Notes: generated by a model not told the origin, from the sequence alone. Counted from the stretch's first letter, positions 28,834 to 39,780 are shown. The stretch: 64,000 bases of DNA from Streptococcus infantis SPAR10 (GCF_000279535.1 NZ_ALCH01000001.1:62001-126000), one strand, 5' to 3'. Translations and numbers: made by a program.

Positions 28834-30783
28834 ATGTCTCATATTATTGAATTGCCAGAAGTCTTGGCCAACCAAATTGCGGCAGGAGAAGTGATCGAGC
28901 GCCCTGCTAGTGTAGTCAAGGAACTGATTGAAAACGCCATTGATGCTGGCTCTAGCCAGATTATCGTTGAAATCGAGGAAGCTGGACTTAAGAAGATCCA
29001 AATCACAGATAATGGTCACGGGATTGCCCACGACGAAGTAGAGTTGGCTCTCCGTCGTCATGCCACTAGTAAGATAAAGAATCAGGCAGATCTCTTTCGG
29101 ATTCGCACGCTGGGTTTTCGTGGTGAAGCCCTGCCTTCAATCGCTTCTGTTAGTGTTTTAACTTTGTTGACTGCGGTGGATGGAGCAAGTCACGGGACCA
29201 AGTTAGTGGCTCGTGGGGGAGAAGTTGAGGAAATCATCCCTGCGACCAGTCCTGTTGGGACCAAGGTTTGTGTGGAGGATCTCTTTTTCAACACACCAGC
29301 CCGTCTCAAGTATATGAAGAGTCAACAGGCAGAGTTGTCTCATATCATTGATATTGTCAATCGTCTAGGCTTGGCCCATCCTGAGATTTCCTTTAGCCTG
29401 ATTAGTGATGGTAAGGAAATGACACGAACAGCTGGCACGGGTCAACTGCGCCAAGCGATTGCTGGAATCTATGGTTTGGCTAGTGCCAAAAAGATGATTG
29501 AGATTGAAAATTCTGACCTAGATTTTGAAATTTCAGGTTTTGTCTCATTGCCGGAATTAACACGTGCAAATCGCAATTATATCAGTCTTTTTATCAATGG
29601 CCGTTATATCAAAAACTTCTTGCTCAATCGAGCTATTTTAGATGGTTACGGCAGTAAGCTCATGGTGGGGCGTTTTCCACTAGCCGTTATTCACATTCAT
29701 ATCGATCCTTATCTAGCAGATGTCAATGTACATCCAACCAAGCAAGAAGTACGGATTTCCAAGGAAAGAGAACTGATGGCGTTGGTTTCAGAAGCTATCG
29801 CAAAGAGTCTCAAGGAACAGACCTTGATTCCAGATGCCTTGGAAAATCTGGCAAAATCTACTGTTCGCAATCGTGAAAAAGTAGAGCAAACCATTCTCCC
29901 ACTTAAAGAAAATAATCTTTACTACGAGCAAACGGAGCTGACAAGACCGACACAAGCTGAGGTGGCAGACCATCAGGTGAATCTGACGGAAGAAAGACAG
30001 GCTTTGAATCTGTTTGCTAAGGAAACCTTAGACCAGATGACCAAGCCAGCTAAACTGCATTTTGCAGAGAGAAAGCCTGCTAGCTATGACCAACTGGACC
30101 ATCCAGAGTTAGACCTGGCTAGTCTGGATAAGGCTTATGATAAGCTGGAGCGGGAAGAATCTTCAAGCTTCCCAGAGTTGGAATTTTTTGGTCAGATGCA
30201 CGGGACTTATCTCTTTGCACAAGGTCGAGATGGGCTCTACATCATAGATCAGCACGCGGCTCAGGAACGGGTTAAGTATGAGGAGTACCGTGAGAGCATT
30301 GGCAATGTTGACCAGAGCCAGCAGCAACTCCTAGTGCCCTATATCTTTGAATTTCCTGCGGATGATGCCCTTCGTCTCAAAGAAAGAATGTCTCTTTTAG
30401 AGGAAGTAGGCGTCTTTCTAGCAGAGTACGGGGAGAATCAATTTATCTTGCGCGAACATCCTATTTGGATGGCAGAGGAGGAAATCGAGTCTGGAATCTA
30501 TGAGATGTGCGACATGCTCCTCTTGACCAAGGAAGTTTCAATCAAGAAATACCGAGCTGAACTAGCCATTATGATGTCCTGCAAGCGGTCCATCAAGGCT
30601 AACCATCGTATTGATGACCACTCGGCTAGACAACTCCTCTATCAGCTCTCTCAATGTGACAACCCCTATAACTGTCCACACGGACGTCCTGTTTTGGTAC
30701 ACTTTACCAAGTCGGACATGGAAAAGATGTTCCGTCGCATTCAGGAAAATCATACCAGCCTCCGAGAGCTAGGAAAATACTAA
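28834..30783 (+). CDS. mutL: DNA mismatch repair protein MutL (HexB)
   Basis: A 649-residue GHKL ATPase that links MutS mismatch recognition to strand removal. N-terminal ATP motifs: [18 protein letters not shown] and [10 protein letters not shown]. The C-terminal domain has [12 protein letters not shown], which fits the DQHA(X)2E(X)4E endonuclease motif of MutL from non-methyl-directed species, plus MSCKRSIKA and NCPHGRP, completing the metal site. A TATAAT with extended TGG (28769-28777) lies 57 nt upstream. mutS is not adjacent. A BOX repeat starts at its stop codon. Confidence 0.96.
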   Translation: MSHIIELPEVLANQIAAGEVIERPASVVKELIENAIDAGSSQIIVEIEEAGLKKIQITDNGHGIAHDEVELALRRHATSKIKNQADLFRIRTLGFRGEALPSIASVSVLTLLTAVDGASHGTKLVARGGEVEEIIPATSPVGTKVCVEDLFFNTPARLKYMKSQQAELSHIIDIVNRLGLAHPEISFSLISDGKEMTRTAGTGQLRQAIAGIYGLASAKKMIEIENSDLDFEISGFVSLPELTRANRNYISLFINGRYIKNFLLNRAILDGYGSKLMVGRFPLAVIHIHIDPYLADVNVHPTKQEVRISKERELMALVSEAIAKSLKEQTLIPDALENLAKSTVRNREKVEQTILPLKENNLYYEQTELTRPTQAEVADHQVNLTEERQALNLFAKETLDQMTKPAKLHFAERKPASYDQLDHPELDLASLDKAYDKLEREESSSFPELEFFGQMHGTYLFAQGRDGLYIIDQHAAQERVKYEEYRESIGNVDQSQQQLLVPYIFEFPADDALRLKERMSLLEEVGVFLAEYGENQFILREHPIWMAEEEIESGIYEMCDMLLLTKEVSIKKYRAELAIMMSCKRSIKANHRIDDHSARQLLYQLSQCDNPYNCPHGRPVLVHFTKSDMEKMFRRIQENHTSLRELGKY

Positions 30784-30885
30784 TACTCTTCGAAAATCTC
30801 TCTAAACTGCATCAGCCTTACCTTGCCTAACTCAAGTTATGCCTACAGTTAGCTTCCTAGTTTAGACTTGATTTTCATTGAGTAT
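30783..30885 (+). repeat. BOX element (boxA-boxC type, divergent copy)
   Basis: A 103-bp element framed by atactcttcgaaaatc and gattttcattgagtat with inner blocks cttgcc and agcttcctagttt. These are the boxA and boxC ends of the streptococcal BOX repeat, with no boxB. It sits between mutL and ruvA. The central part differs from the copy at 39802, so it is the older or more decayed one. Confidence 0.85.
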
Positions 30886-30902
30886 AAATTGAAGGGAAAA
30901 TT

Positions 30903-31496
30903 ATGTACGAATATCTAAAGGGTATTATTACCAAAATTACTGCTAAATACATCGTTCTAGAAGCTAACGGTATCGGCTACATCCTACACGTAGCTAACCC
31001 TTATGCCTACTCAGGGCAAGTCAACCAAGAAGCACAAATCTATGTGCATCAAGTCGTTCGCGAAGATGCTCATCTACTTTACGGTTTTCGCTCGGAAGAT
31101 GAGAAGAAACTCTTTCTCAGCTTAATCTCTGTATCAGGCATCGGCCCAGTTTCAGCTCTGGCTATCATCGCAGCTGATGACAATGCAGGCTTGGTTCAAG
31201 CCATCGAGACTAAGAACATCACCTACTTGACCAAGTTCCCCAAAATTGGCAAGAAAACAGCCCAACAGATGGTGCTGGACTTGGAAGGCAAGGTAGTCGT
31301 GGCTAGTGATGACCTTCCTGCCAAGGCTGCAGTTCCATCTAGCAGCGACAACCAAGAATTGGAAGAAGCTATGGAAGCCATGTTAGCCTTGGGCTACAAG
31401 GCAACAGAGCTTAAGAAAATCAAGAAATTCTTTGAAGGAACTTCGGATACAGCAGAAAATTACATTAAATCTGCTCTCAAGATGTTGGTGAAATAG
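30903..31496 (+). CDS. ruvA: Holliday junction DNA helicase subunit RuvA
   Basis: A 197-residue tetrameric junction-binding protein. It has the N-terminal OB domain ([20 protein letters not shown]), two helix-hairpin-helix motifs ([15 protein letters not shown] and [15 protein letters not shown]) and a C-terminal RuvB-contact domain ([16 protein letters not shown]). RuvB is not adjacent. It is followed at 9 nt by tag, probably as one transcript. Confidence 0.96.
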   Translation: MYEYLKGIITKITAKYIVLEANGIGYILHVANPYAYSGQVNQEAQIYVHQVVREDAHLLYGFRSEDEKKLFLSLISVSGIGPVSALAIIAADDNAGLVQAIETKNITYLTKFPKIGKKTAQQMVLDLEGKVVVASDDLPAKAAVPSSSDNQELEEAMEAMLALGYKATELKKIKKFFEGTSDTAENYIKSALKMLVK

Positions 31497-31505
31497 GAGA
31501 TTTCT

Positions 31506-32078
31506 ATGCCAAAACGCTGTGGCTGGGTTAAAATGAACAACCCTCTATATGTAGCCTACCATGATGAGGAGTGGGGCCAGCCCCTTCATGATGACCAGGC
31601 TCTTTTTGAGTTGCTCTGCATGGAGACCTATCAGGCTGGTCTGTCTTGGGAAACGGTACTCAATAAACGACAAGCCTTTCGGGAAGCTTTTCATGACTAT
31701 CAAGTTCAAGATGTTGCGGACATGACTGATGAAGAATTGGAAGCTTTGCTGGATAATCCAGCCATCATCCGAAATCGAGCCAAGATTTTTGCGACACGTG
31801 CCAACGCCCAGGCCTTTCTACAAGTGCAGGAAGACTATGGCTCTTTTGATAGCTATCTCTGGTCTTTTGTAGATGGGAAAACCATTGACAATGATGTGCC
31901 TGACTACAGCCAGGCGCCTGCCAAAACAGCTCTATCTGAGAAATTATCCAAAGATCTCAAAAAACGAGGCTTTAAGTTTACGGGTCCTGTTGCAGTTTTG
32001 TCATTTCTACAAGCTGCAGGTTTGGTTGATGACCATGAGAATGATTGTGAATGGAAAAGTAGAAATGAGTGCCGGTAG
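31506..32078 (+). CDS. tag: DNA-3-methyladenine glycosylase I
   Basis: A 190-residue base-excision enzyme of the Tag family that removes 3-methyladenine. The start KRCGWV and YHDEEWGQPLHDD, together with DDHENDCEW near the C-terminus, supply the Cys/His zinc ligands that define the family; ETYQAGLSWETVL is the conserved active-site stretch. It follows ruvA with an AGGAG ribosome site, in a DNA-repair gene pair. Confidence 0.96.
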   Translation: MPKRCGWVKMNNPLYVAYHDEEWGQPLHDDQALFELLCMETYQAGLSWETVLNKRQAFREAFHDYQVQDVADMTDEELEALLDNPAIIRNRAKIFATRANAQAFLQVQEDYGSFDSYLWSFVDGKTIDNDVPDYSQAPAKTALSEKLSKDLKKRGFKFTGPVAVLSFLQAAGLVDDHENDCEWKSRNECR

Positions 32079-32106
32079 ATGGCTAGAACATCGGAGAATA
32101 CAGAAA

Positions 32107-32137
32107 AAGCTGAGAAATTCATCTCAGCTTTCTTTGT
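32107..32137. terminator. Terminator between tag and the convergent S66 peptidase gene
   Basis: Stem aagctgaga (32107-32115) with tctcagctt (32122-32130), then TCTTTG. Its 3' arm overlaps the stop codon of the minus-strand gene. Confidence 0.75.
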
Positions 32138-33161
32138 TATAGTCAAATCGAATGACTTGCTCCGTTGCGTCTACATACGCGTGGACTCCAAAGGGAACAA
32201 TTGCTCTTGGTGTGGCATGACCAACGTTTAGATTATAGACAATCGGGGTATTGCTGTCAATGATATCCAATAGTGCCTCTTTATAGTCGTCATAGAAAGT
32301 TTCATCCATAGGTTTTCCGACCAAGAGTCCACTGATGACTTCAAATATCCCAGTTTCTTTTAAAGCCTGCAACATTTTTTTGAAAACATCAGGTTCAGGC
32401 TTTTCTTCACTTGTTTCTAGCAATAGAATCTTTCCTTTCCAGTCGGATAAGTCAGGGAAGAGTCTGTACTTTTGGCAGAGTTCTGTACTGTCTACATATC
32501 GAGAGTTGTCAAAGATATCGTAGAGGGATTCGAGGCAACCACCGAGGATTTTTCCCTCGAACTGGGCAGTTCCTTGTAACAAGTCAAAACCTGTATTTGT
32601 ATGGCTGACACGAGGTGTTCCCAAGGCTTTGGGACTAAAATCAGTCCGTTCCTCATACCAAACGTCACTAGGTCGAATTTCTGAGATTCTTCCCGTCTCA
32701 ATCAATTCTTTGAAGTAGTGGAGGCTATATGGCAACATTTCTTTGTCTAACTCACAAATGTCTGCTAAAAAGGATTGACCATAAAAAGTCTTGATGCCTA
32801 GTTTATGCAACATGAGGTGGTTCATAGTTGTATCCGAGAAGCCAAGAAAAATTTTTTGTTTGATAACCTTTTGTAGTTGGTCATTTTCAAAAAGATAAGG
32901 CAATAAACGATAGGTATCGTCTCCACCGATGGCGCATAAGATCATGTCGATGCTTTCATCAGAAAATGCCTGCATCAAATCCTCCGCACGAGCTTCAGGA
33001 TGTTCTTTGATAAAGTCTAAGCCTTTTAGCGAATGGGGCAAAAAGATAGGACTGAGTCCTAGGTCCTTGAGACGTTGGATACCCAAGTCCACTTCGTGTT
33101 TTACAAAGTCCTCTCCGATAATGCCACTAGACAAGCTCACAATACCAATAGTAGAAACCAT
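32124..33161 (-). CDS. S66 family peptidase (LD-carboxypeptidase/MccF-like)
   Basis: A 345-residue serine peptidase. The nucleophile lies in FLGFSDTTMNHLML, and the Glu and His of the triad lie in ILGGCLESLYD and NVGHATPRAIVP. LdcA members trim peptidoglycan tetrapeptides, while MccF members cleave microcin C to give immunity. The typical MccF and LdcA signatures cannot be separated here by eye, so the substrate stays open. It is transcribed alone; AGGAGG-like GGAGGA precedes the ATG. Confidence 0.85.
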   Translation of the reverse strand: MVSTIGIVSLSSGIIGEDFVKHEVDLGIQRLKDLGLSPIFLPHSLKGLDFIKEHPEARAEDLMQAFSDESIDMILCAIGGDDTYRLLPYLFENDQLQKVIKQKIFLGFSDTTMNHLMLHKLGIKTFYGQSFLADICELDKEMLPYSLHYFKELIETGRISEIRPSDVWYEERTDFSPKALGTPRVSHTNTGFDLLQGTAQFEGKILGGCLESLYDIFDNSRYVDSTELCQKYRLFPDLSDWKGKILLLETSEEKPEPDVFKKMLQALKETGIFEVISGLLVGKPMDETFYDDYKEALLDIIDSNTPIVYNLNVGHATPRAIVPFGVHAYVDATEQVIRFDYNKES

Positions 33162-33263
33162 ATCTTATCCTCCGAGAAATAGATTGAGCTTATTTTATCA
33201 CAAAAGATGAGGGAAAACAACAAGAATTAGAGCCAGAAGAAGGCTTTTGGATCAAGAAAGTAG

Positions 33264-33294
33264 TAAAAAGCAACCAATTGTGTGGTTGCTTTTT
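33264..33294 (-). terminator. Terminator of the SemiSWEET gene
   Basis: Stem aaaagcaacca with tggttgctttt across 33265-33294; the minus strand ends in a T5 run. Confidence 0.8.
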
Positions 33295-33309
33295 ATAGTA
33301 GTTGCATTC

Positions 33310-33573
33310 TTATAGAGCAGTAAGGAAGGTCAGTCCGCCAAGGATAACCCCAGCCGAGTTTGGAATGATTAGAATCCAGTCTTTCTTAGGTTCTTTTGTC
33401 CATCCATAAATGACCCAGATTAAGCAAGAGACAGCTGCTGATAAAGGTTGGAATGGTTGAGCTTTGTTCCCTTGTAAATTGGCAAAAATTTGAGGGATGT
33501 AGGCTATAAATACAATGATCCCGATAAAGGCACCAATTGAACCAACAATTTGATTAATTCTCTGTTTAGTCAT
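33310..33573 (-). CDS. SemiSWEET/PQ-loop sugar transporter
   Basis: An 87-residue protein with three membrane helices and the PQ-loop motif YIPQI (about residues 24-28), the size and layout of bacterial SemiSWEETs, which dimerise to pass small sugars down a gradient. VSCLIWVIYGW is the conserved third-helix region pattern of the family. The sugar is not known. AAGGAG precedes the ATG; it is transcribed alone. Confidence 0.85.
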   Translation of the reverse strand: MTKQRINQIVGSIGAFIGIIVFIAYIPQIFANLQGNKAQPFQPLSAAVSCLIWVIYGWTKEPKKDWILIIPNSAGVILGGLTFLTAL

Positions 33574-33727
33574 ATATATTTCTCCTTATTACTTTATTAG
33601 TATAACAGAAAAACAACTTGGATTCAAGGACAAAACCTCGGGATTCTAAGGAAAGCCTTTACATTAGAACGTTTTTAGAAAATGTAGCTACTTTTCTTTG
33701 GAGAATAAAAAAAAGCTTTGGAGCCAT

Positions 33728-33769
33728 AATAAAAGTAGTCTGTCTGTAAAACACACTACTTTTATTGTT
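33728..33769 (-). terminator. Terminator of the DUF1129 gene
   Basis: Stem aataaaagtagt (33729-33740) with actacttttatt (33756-33767); the loop is 15 nt. The minus-strand T tract is interrupted, so it is a moderate terminator. Confidence 0.6.
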
Positions 33770-33773
33770 TATC

Positions 33774-34448
33774 TTAATATCTAGCAGGTCCAGCACTTGC
33801 ACTCTTGATGTTGAAACGTTTTTTGAGGTAGAAACGTAGGGCAAGGAGAGCTCCTCCAATCACCAATAAAACAAGTGGTGGGAGGCTGATGTTGACGGCT
33901 TGTGGAAGGAAGTTGCTCAAGAAGAGAATGAGAACCCATGCAAACATAGTTGCTAACATAACCAAAAGTGATTTCCAGAATGGAGGGCGTTGGCTACGGT
34001 CAGTATCTGGTCCGTAGTAGCGGTAGATGAAGTGATAGAGAAGGTAAAAGGCAACTCCACCAAAGGCCCCTACACTGATAAGTGTTACCAATCCGTAAGC
34101 TACGGGTTGGTTTGAGAAGAAGCTCATCAAGGCGCTAACCACTGCAAACAGTCCTGTGATGAAAAGGGCTGAATCCAACATCATCAATTTTGGATCGTCA
34201 TTTTCCTTTGGATGTTCTTTTTCGTATTGCTCTTTTTCACTAAAGCTGTGAGCCCAGTGAGTTGGTGCTCCGTAGATAGAACGAGCAGTCACACCTTTTG
34301 GTTGTTCTTCAAGGATATGAGGAATCACTTCTTCAAGGATAGCCTTGATTTCGGCATCGGTTTTGCCGTCCTTGAGAAATTGCTGGGTTGCAATATGGAT
34401 AAATTCTTGGTTTTTCTTTGTTAATTCTTTTAAATCAATCTGTGACAT
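33774..34448 (-). CDS. DUF1129 family membrane protein
   Basis: A 224-residue protein: a soluble helical N-terminus (about residues 1-85, LTKKNQEFIHIATQQFLKDG), then four hydrophobic spans and a basic tail. This is the DUF1129 arrangement of Lactobacillales. Function unknown. It is 12 nt after corA on the same strand, so it is probably part of the corA transcript, as in pneumococcus. Confidence 0.82.
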   Translation of the reverse strand: MSQIDLKELTKKNQEFIHIATQQFLKDGKTDAEIKAILEEVIPHILEEQPKGVTARSIYGAPTHWAHSFSEKEQYEKEHPKENDDPKLMMLDSALFITGLFAVVSALMSFFSNQPVAYGLVTLISVGAFGGVAFYLLYHFIYRYYGPDTDRSQRPPFWKSLLVMLATMFAWVLILFLSNFLPQAVNISLPPLVLLVIGGALLALRFYLKKRFNIKSASAGPARY

Positions 34449-34460
34449 AATAACTCCTGT

Positions 34461-35405
34461 TTAGAACCATTTTTTATGGATGAGGTAAAGAGTGAGAGAA
34501 ACACTCATAGCAAAGGCGATAAAGACGATGAGCCAGAAAGCATGCGGTTCTCCGTTTAAAGGGATTTCATTGTCCTTAAAGTTCATTCCGTAAGCTGAGA
34601 AAATCATAGTCGGGATAGACATAACGATGGTCACGAGGGCCAAGGTTTTCATGATATTGTTCTGGTTGTTTGAAATGATAGAGGCAAAGGTCTCTGTCAT
34701 AGAGTGAAGGACGTTTCCATAGATATCCGCCATCTCGATGGCCTGTTGCGTTTCAATCAATGTGTCTTCAAGTAAGTCTTCGTCTTCAAGGTATTTCTTA
34801 ATATTGCTAGTTGCGCTGGTCAATTTTTTAATCACGCGCTCGTTTGTCTTAAGAGAGGCCTTGAAGTAGACGATGGTCTTTTCCAACTCCATGAGTTCAA
34901 TCAATTCTTCATTTCGAGTAGATTTGTGAAGTTGGGTTTCGATTTGCTCACTCTTGCGTTCGATTGAACGAAGGGCTGTCAGGTAGATTTCAGCGTTGCG
35001 GTAGAGGATTTGGAAGATAAAGCGAGAACGCATAAAGGTATAGAAATTTCGAAGTCTCCGATTGATAAAGACATCTAGAAGTGGGAGAGGTTCCAAGCAA
35101 GTAGTAATAATAGCCTCCTCTGTGATGATAATCCCCAAGGGAATGGTCACATAGTAGGTACGGTTATTTCTTTCCTCTGTGATTGGGACGTCTACGATGA
35201 TCAGAGTGTATTCATCTTCAATGGTAATACGAGACATTTCTTCCGCATCGAGTGGTGCACGGAGGTCAGCGATATCAATATCAAAAGCAGAAGCGATTTC
35301 CATCGATTCGCTCTGGGTAGGATTGACGAGATTGATCCAAGTGCCCGGCTGGAGCGTATCGATCTCTTTAAATTCAGTTGTTGTTGAGAGAAAGACTTGT
35401 TTCAT
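34461..35405 (-). CDS. corA: CorA family magnesium/divalent cation channel
   Basis: A 314-residue protein: a large cytoplasmic alpha/beta funnel domain, a long helix, then two C-terminal spans joined by the signature YGMN (about residues 272-275) and a basic end (LIHKKWF). The GMN loop is the ion filter of CorA magnesium channels. It faces away from uvrA and shares a short intergenic region with it; a TATAAT is present on the minus strand at about 35457-35466. A second magnesium transporter, MgtA, lies at 39939. Confidence 0.92.
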   Translation of the reverse strand: MKQVFLSTTTEFKEIDTLQPGTWINLVNPTQSESMEIASAFDIDIADLRAPLDAEEMSRITIEDEYTLIIVDVPITEERNNRTYYVTIPLGIIITEEAIITTCLEPLPLLDVFINRRLRNFYTFMRSRFIFQILYRNAEIYLTALRSIERKSEQIETQLHKSTRNEELIELMELEKTIVYFKASLKTNERVIKKLTSATSNIKKYLEDEDLLEDTLIETQQAIEMADIYGNVLHSMTETFASIISNNQNNIMKTLALVTIVMSIPTMIFSAYGMNFKDNEIPLNGEPHAFWLIVFIAFAMSVSLTLYLIHKKWF

Positions 35406-35507
35406 ATCTCCTATCCTTTCCTAATCTATTCTGTGTTTAAGTGATTTTTAGCACCGTACTATTATACTACAAATTCGGCTTTTTTGGTAATAGAATTTCA
35501 CTTTTTT

Positions 35508-35516
35508 TGGTATAAT
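35508..35516 (+). promoter_or_regulatory. Extended -10 promoter of uvrA
   Basis: TGG-TATAAT (35508-35516), 31 nt before the chosen uvrA start. An in-frame ATG at 35515 overlaps this box and cannot be used. Confidence 0.65.
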
Positions 35517-35547
35517 GGAAAGCAACAATGGACTAGAAAGAAGTAAC

Positions 35548-38379
35548 ATGCAAGATAAGATTGTCATCCATGGGGCACGCGCCCATAATTTAAAAAATAT
35601 TGACGTGGAAATTCCACGTGACAAGCTAGTTGTGGTGACGGGGCTGTCGGGTTCGGGCAAGTCCAGTCTTGCCTTTGATACCCTGTATGCAGAAGGGCAA
35701 CGTCGCTACGTAGAGAGTTTATCAGCCTACGCTCGTCAGTTTTTGGGCAATATGGAAAAGCCAGATGTGGACTCTATCGATGGTCTCAGCCCTGCCATTT
35801 CTATTGACCAGAAAACGACTAGTAAAAACCCTCGCTCAACGGTTGGGACAACGACGGAAATCAACGACTATCTACGTCTCCTCTATGCTCGTGTAGGAAC
35901 ACCCTACTGTATCAATGGACATGGCGCTATTAAGGCTTCGTCTGTAGAGCAGATTGTCGACAAGGTCTTGGAATTGCCAGAGCGCCAGCGTCTGCAGATT
36001 TTGGCTCCTGTAATTCGTAAGAAAAAAGGGCAACACAAGACTCTGATTGAAAAAATTCAAAAGGATGGTTATGTTCGTGTCCGTGTCGATGGGGTTGTCT
36101 ATGATGTGACCGAAGTTCCTGAACTTGAAAAGAATAAACAACACAACATCGATGTGGTGGTAGACCGTATTATCATTAAAGAAGGCATCCGTAGTCGTCT
36201 CTTTGATTCCATCGAAGCAGCCCTTCGTATCGCTGAAGGTTATGTAGTTATTGATACTATGGATGATTCCGAGTTACTCTTTTCAGAACACTACGCTTGT
36301 CCAGTTTGTGGCTTTACAGTTCCGGAACTAGAACCTCGTCTCTTCTCCTTCAATGCTCCGTTTGGTTCTTGTAGCGAGTGTGATGGTTTGGGGATCAAGC
36401 TAGAGGTTGATACGGACTTAGTCGTACCAGATGCTAGTAAGACTCTTCGTGAGGGAGCCTTAGCGCCCTGGAATCCGATCTCTTCTAACTATTATCCAAA
36501 TATGCTGGAACAAGCCATGACAGCCTTCGGAGTGGACATGGATACTCCTTTTGAGGACTTGTCTGAGGAGGAGAAACATCTCATTTTCTATGGTTCAGAT
36601 GGGAAAGAATTCCATTTCCACTATGAAAATGAATTTGGTGGAGTTCGTGATATCGACATTCCTTTTGAAGGTGTTATAGGGAATATTAAGCGACGTTACC
36701 ATGAAACCAATAGCGACTACACCCGCACACAGATGCGTCTTTATATGAATGAGCTAACTTGTGGCACTTGTCACGGTTATCGCCTCAATGATCAGGCCTT
36801 ATCCGTTCGTGTAGGAGGAGAGAAGGGGCTTCATATCGGAGAAGTTTCTGACCTTTCTATTGCAGACCACTTGGAAGCCATTAACCAGTTGACCCTATCA
36901 AAAAATGAAGCCATTATTGCTCGTCCGATTCTTAAGGAAATCAAGGATCGCTTGACCTTCCTCAATAATGTCGGTCTTAACTATCTGACCCTTTCTCGTT
37001 CTGCAGGAACACTATCAGGTGGGGAGAGCCAACGTATTCGCTTAGCGACCCAGATTGGTTCCAATCTCTCAGGAGTCCTCTATATCTTAGATGAGCCGTC
37101 TATCGGTCTTCACCAGAGGGACAATGACCGCCTGATTGCCAGTCTGAAAAAGATGCGTGATTTGGGGAACACCTTGATCGTGGTAGAACACGATGAAGAT
37201 ACCATGCGTGAGGCGGATTATTTGATTGACGTTGGCCCTGGTGCAGGGGTCTTTGGTGGTGAGATTGTCGCTGCAGGAACGCCCAAGCAGGTGGCTCGAA
37301 ACAGTAAATCCATTACAGGGCAATATCTGTCAGGGAAACGTGCGATTCCAGTGCCGTCAGAACGCCGCGTTGGAAATGGTCGTTTTATCGAAGTGACAGG
37401 TGCGCGTGAGAACAACTTGCAAAATATCACTGCTCGTTTCCCACTTGGGAAATTCATTGCGGTGACTGGGGTCTCTGGCTCAGGGAAGTCGACACTTATT
37501 AATAGTATCCTCAAAAAAGCCATTGCTCAAAAGCTTAATCGCAATTCAGACAAGCCTGGAAAGTTTAAGACTATCTCAGGGATTGAGCATATCGATCGTT
37601 TGATTGACATCGACCAGAGTCCTATCGGACGAACTCCAAGGTCCAATCCTGCAACCTATACAGGTGTCTTTGATGACATTCGAGACCTCTTTGCTCAGAC
37701 AAATGAAGCCAAGATTCGTGGCTATAAGAAGGGTCGTTTTAGTTTTAACGTCAAGGGCGGTCGCTGTGAGGCCTGCTCTGGTGATGGTATTATCAAGATT
37801 GAGATGCACTTCTTGCCAGACGTATACGTAGCTTGTGAAGTCTGCCACGGAACCCGCTACAACAGTGAAACCCTAGAAGTTCATTATAAGGAAAAGAATA
37901 TCTCGCAAGTCTTGGATATGACAGTCAACGATGCGGTAGAATTTTTCAAACACATTCCAAAAATTCAACGCAAACTCCAAACGATCAAGGATGTAGGTCT
38001 AGGCTATGTGACCTTGGGACAACCAGCTACCACCCTTTCTGGTGGAGAAGCGCAGCGTATGAAGTTGGCTAGCGAGCTTCATAAGCGCTCGACCGGTAAA
38101 TCCTTCTACATTCTAGATGAACCGACAACTGGTCTTCATACCGAGGATATCGCGCGTCTACTGAAGGTCTTGTCTCGCTTTGTAGATGATGGTAATACAG
38201 TTCTCGTGATTGAGCACAATCTAGATGTCATCAAAACAGCAGACCATATCATCGATTTAGGTCCAGAAGGCGGTGTTGGTGGTGGTACCATCATTGCAAC
38301 AGGAACTCCAGAAGAAGTAGCTGCCAACCAAGCTAGCTATACAGGACAGTATTTGAAAGGAAAGTTACATCATGAATAA
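35548..38379 (+). CDS. uvrA: Excinuclease ABC subunit A
   Basis: A 943-residue damage-sensing ATPase of nucleotide excision repair. Two ABC ATPase halves: Walker [11 protein letters not shown] (N half) and [10 protein letters not shown] (C half), signatures [12 protein letters not shown] and [12 protein letters not shown], and zinc modules CPVCGF...CSECDG and CEACSGDG...CEVCHG. Length is that of the streptococcal protein. The start at 35548 is downstream of the promoter. Its end overlaps the start of the M24 peptidase gene by 8 nt. Confidence 0.97.
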   Translation: MQDKIVIHGARAHNLKNIDVEIPRDKLVVVTGLSGSGKSSLAFDTLYAEGQRRYVESLSAYARQFLGNMEKPDVDSIDGLSPAISIDQKTTSKNPRSTVGTTTEINDYLRLLYARVGTPYCINGHGAIKASSVEQIVDKVLELPERQRLQILAPVIRKKKGQHKTLIEKIQKDGYVRVRVDGVVYDVTEVPELEKNKQHNIDVVVDRIIIKEGIRSRLFDSIEAALRIAEGYVVIDTMDDSELLFSEHYACPVCGFTVPELEPRLFSFNAPFGSCSECDGLGIKLEVDTDLVVPDASKTLREGALAPWNPISSNYYPNMLEQAMTAFGVDMDTPFEDLSEEEKHLIFYGSDGKEFHFHYENEFGGVRDIDIPFEGVIGNIKRRYHETNSDYTRTQMRLYMNELTCGTCHGYRLNDQALSVRVGGEKGLHIGEVSDLSIADHLEAINQLTLSKNEAIIARPILKEIKDRLTFLNNVGLNYLTLSRSAGTLSGGESQRIRLATQIGSNLSGVLYILDEPSIGLHQRDNDRLIASLKKMRDLGNTLIVVEHDEDTMREADYLIDVGPGAGVFGGEIVAAGTPKQVARNSKSITGQYLSGKRAIPVPSERRVGNGRFIEVTGARENNLQNITARFPLGKFIAVTGVSGSGKSTLINSILKKAIAQKLNRNSDKPGKFKTISGIEHIDRLIDIDQSPIGRTPRSNPATYTGVFDDIRDLFAQTNEAKIRGYKKGRFSFNVKGGRCEACSGDGIIKIEMHFLPDVYVACEVCHGTRYNSETLEVHYKEKNISQVLDMTVNDAVEFFKHIPKIQRKLQTIKDVGLGYVTLGQPATTLSGGEAQRMKLASELHKRSTGKSFYILDEPTTGLHTEDIARLLKVLSRFVDDGNTVLVIEHNLDVIKTADHIIDLGPEGGVGGGTIIATGTPEEVAANQASYTGQYLKGKLHHE

Positions 38380-39433
38380 ACGTGTGCAAGCATTTCTCGA
38401 TAAAATGCAAGAAAAAGAACTAGATGGAATCATTATCAATAACCTTAAAAATGTCTACTATTTGACAGGATTTTGGGGTTCAAATGGAACAGTCTTTATC
38501 AGTCGTGACCGTCAGGTCTTGGTGACAGATGCCCGCTATATTATCGCTGCTAAGCAAGAAGTTACTGGTTTTGAGATTTTTGCAGAACGTGACGAGTTGG
38601 CTACTATCGCAAAGATTGCAAAAGATATGGGCCTTTCTCGTATTGGTTTTGAAGATGAGATTTCGGTTTCTTATTACCACCGCATGCAAACCGCCTTTGA
38701 AGGTTTGGAATTACTTCCTCAATCTCAGTTTGTTGAAGCGCTTCGTATGATTAAGGATGAGACAGAAATTGCGACTATTCGCAAGGCTTGTTCCATCTCA
38801 GACCAAGCTTTCCATGATGCTCTTGACTTTATCAAGCCAGGTAAGACAGAGATTGAAATTGCCAACTTCCTGGACTTCCGTATGCGTGAATTAGGCGCTG
38901 CTGGTTTGTCTTTTGATACCATCCTAGCAAGTGGTATCAACTCTTCTAAACCCCATGCTCACCCAATGCACAAGCCAGTAGAACTAGGCGAAGCAATCAC
39001 TATGGACTTTGGGTGCCTTTATAAACACTATGTCAGTGATATGACACGTACCATCTATCTAGGTCATGTCAGTGATGAACAAGCAGAAATCTACAACACT
39101 GTTTTGAAGGCTAACCAAGCTCTGATTGACCAAGCTAAGGATGGCTTAGGTTTCCGTGACTTTGATAAAATCCCTCGTGATATTATTGTGGAAGCAGGCT
39201 ATGGACAATACTTTACTCACGGTATTGGACACGGTATTGGACTTGATATCCACGAAGAACCGTACTTTAGCCAAACTTCCAAAGAAGTCATCAAAACTGG
39301 TATGGTCTTGACTGATGAACCGGGTATTTATATTGAAGAGAAATACGGGGTTCGTATTGAAGATGATATCCTGATTACAGATACAGGTTGTGAGTTATTA
39401 ACCCGTGCTCCAAAAGAATTAATCGTAATCTAA
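38372..39433 (+). CDS. pepP: M24 family metallopeptidase (Xaa-Pro aminopeptidase/dipeptidase type)
   Basis: A 353-residue pita-bread peptidase. An N-terminal creatinase-like domain (residues 1-~125) precedes the catalytic domain with the metal ligands in [16 protein letters not shown] (two Asp), [12 protein letters not shown] (His), DEPGIYIE (Glu) and VRIEDD (Glu). It removes or splits N-terminal residues before proline; aminopeptidase P and prolidase cannot be separated by sequence alone. It overlaps the 3' end of uvrA and is translationally coupled to it. Confidence 0.88.
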   Translation: MNKRVQAFLDKMQEKELDGIIINNLKNVYYLTGFWGSNGTVFISRDRQVLVTDARYIIAAKQEVTGFEIFAERDELATIAKIAKDMGLSRIGFEDEISVSYYHRMQTAFEGLELLPQSQFVEALRMIKDETEIATIRKACSISDQAFHDALDFIKPGKTEIEIANFLDFRMRELGAAGLSFDTILASGINSSKPHAHPMHKPVELGEAITMDFGCLYKHYVSDMTRTIYLGHVSDEQAEIYNTVLKANQALIDQAKDGLGFRDFDKIPRDIIVEAGYGQYFTHGIGHGIGLDIHEEPYFSQTSKEVIKTGMVLTDEPGIYIEEKYGVRIEDDILITDTGCELLTRAPKELIVI

Positions 39434-39451
39434 GAAAAATGAGATAAATCG

Positions 39452-39480
39452 TTGACTTTTACTAGTTAAAGGTTTATACT
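39452..39480 (+). promoter_or_regulatory. Promoter of the M-box/mgtA transcript
   Basis: TTGACT (39452-39457), 17-nt spacer, TATACT (39475-39480); expected start near 39487. One of the best promoters in the window. Confidence 0.8.
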
Positions 39481-39487
39481 GAAAGGC

Positions 39488-39676
39488 GAAAACGGTAGGT
39501 GAGGCTACCATAGGGATACGGATGACTACCGCAAAGCAGTGGAGACACTACTCGTTGGTCAACAGTCCTGGTCGCGAAGGTCAAGACTAAGCTCATTACA
39601 TCGCCCTATGGAGTTAAAGCTTGAACGAAAACAGATAATAAGTTTTTTAGTCCTGCCATTTTATGGCAGGATTTTC
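39488..39676 (+). ncRNA. M-box (ykoK) magnesium riboswitch with terminator
   Basis: The leader carries the M-box core: ggtaggtgaggctacc (39494-39509), gactaccgc, gtggagacactac, and ttggtcaacagtcctgg. Eight bases ccataggg (39508-39515) pair exactly with ccctatgg (39604-39611), closing the domain. A terminator follows: tcctgcca/tggcagga (39652-39672) and TTTTC. M-boxes stop transcription when magnesium is plentiful. The downstream MgtA-type pump is the usual M-box target in Firmicutes. Confidence 0.88.
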
Positions 39677-39708
39677 TGCTGTTTTAGAACACAGAAAGGA
39701 GACAAACG

Positions 39709-39780
39709 ATGCAAATTGACGATCATCCAGAACCGCACATACACAGCCAATCACTGATTTGTGTCGTTCTGTCCCTATAA
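39709..39780 (+). CDS. 23-codon leader peptide between M-box terminator and mgtA
   Basis: ATG at 39709 with an ideal ribosome site, GAAAGGAG (39694-39701), 7 nt upstream, and stop TAA at 39778. The product begins MQIDDHPEPHIH and ends in a hydrophobic LICVVLSL. The Asp/Glu/Pro-rich start recalls the E. coli MgtL leader, whose acidic/proline codons destabilise ribosomes at low magnesium. It lies downstream of the riboswitch terminator, so it is translated only on read-through, and its second half overlaps a stem-loop. No similar streptococcal leader is known to me; a regulatory role is inference. Confidence 0.6.
   Translation: MQIDDHPEPHIHSQSLICVVLSL

Noticed and set aside
30783-30885. RUP repeat or IS630 remnant
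   Set aside because: The inner block at the sister copy (39802) matches the BOXA1R primer site, so BOX is the better name.
39539-39757. 72-codon frame across the M-box
   Set aside because: Lies inside the riboswitch and terminator; the conserved RNA explains the sequence.
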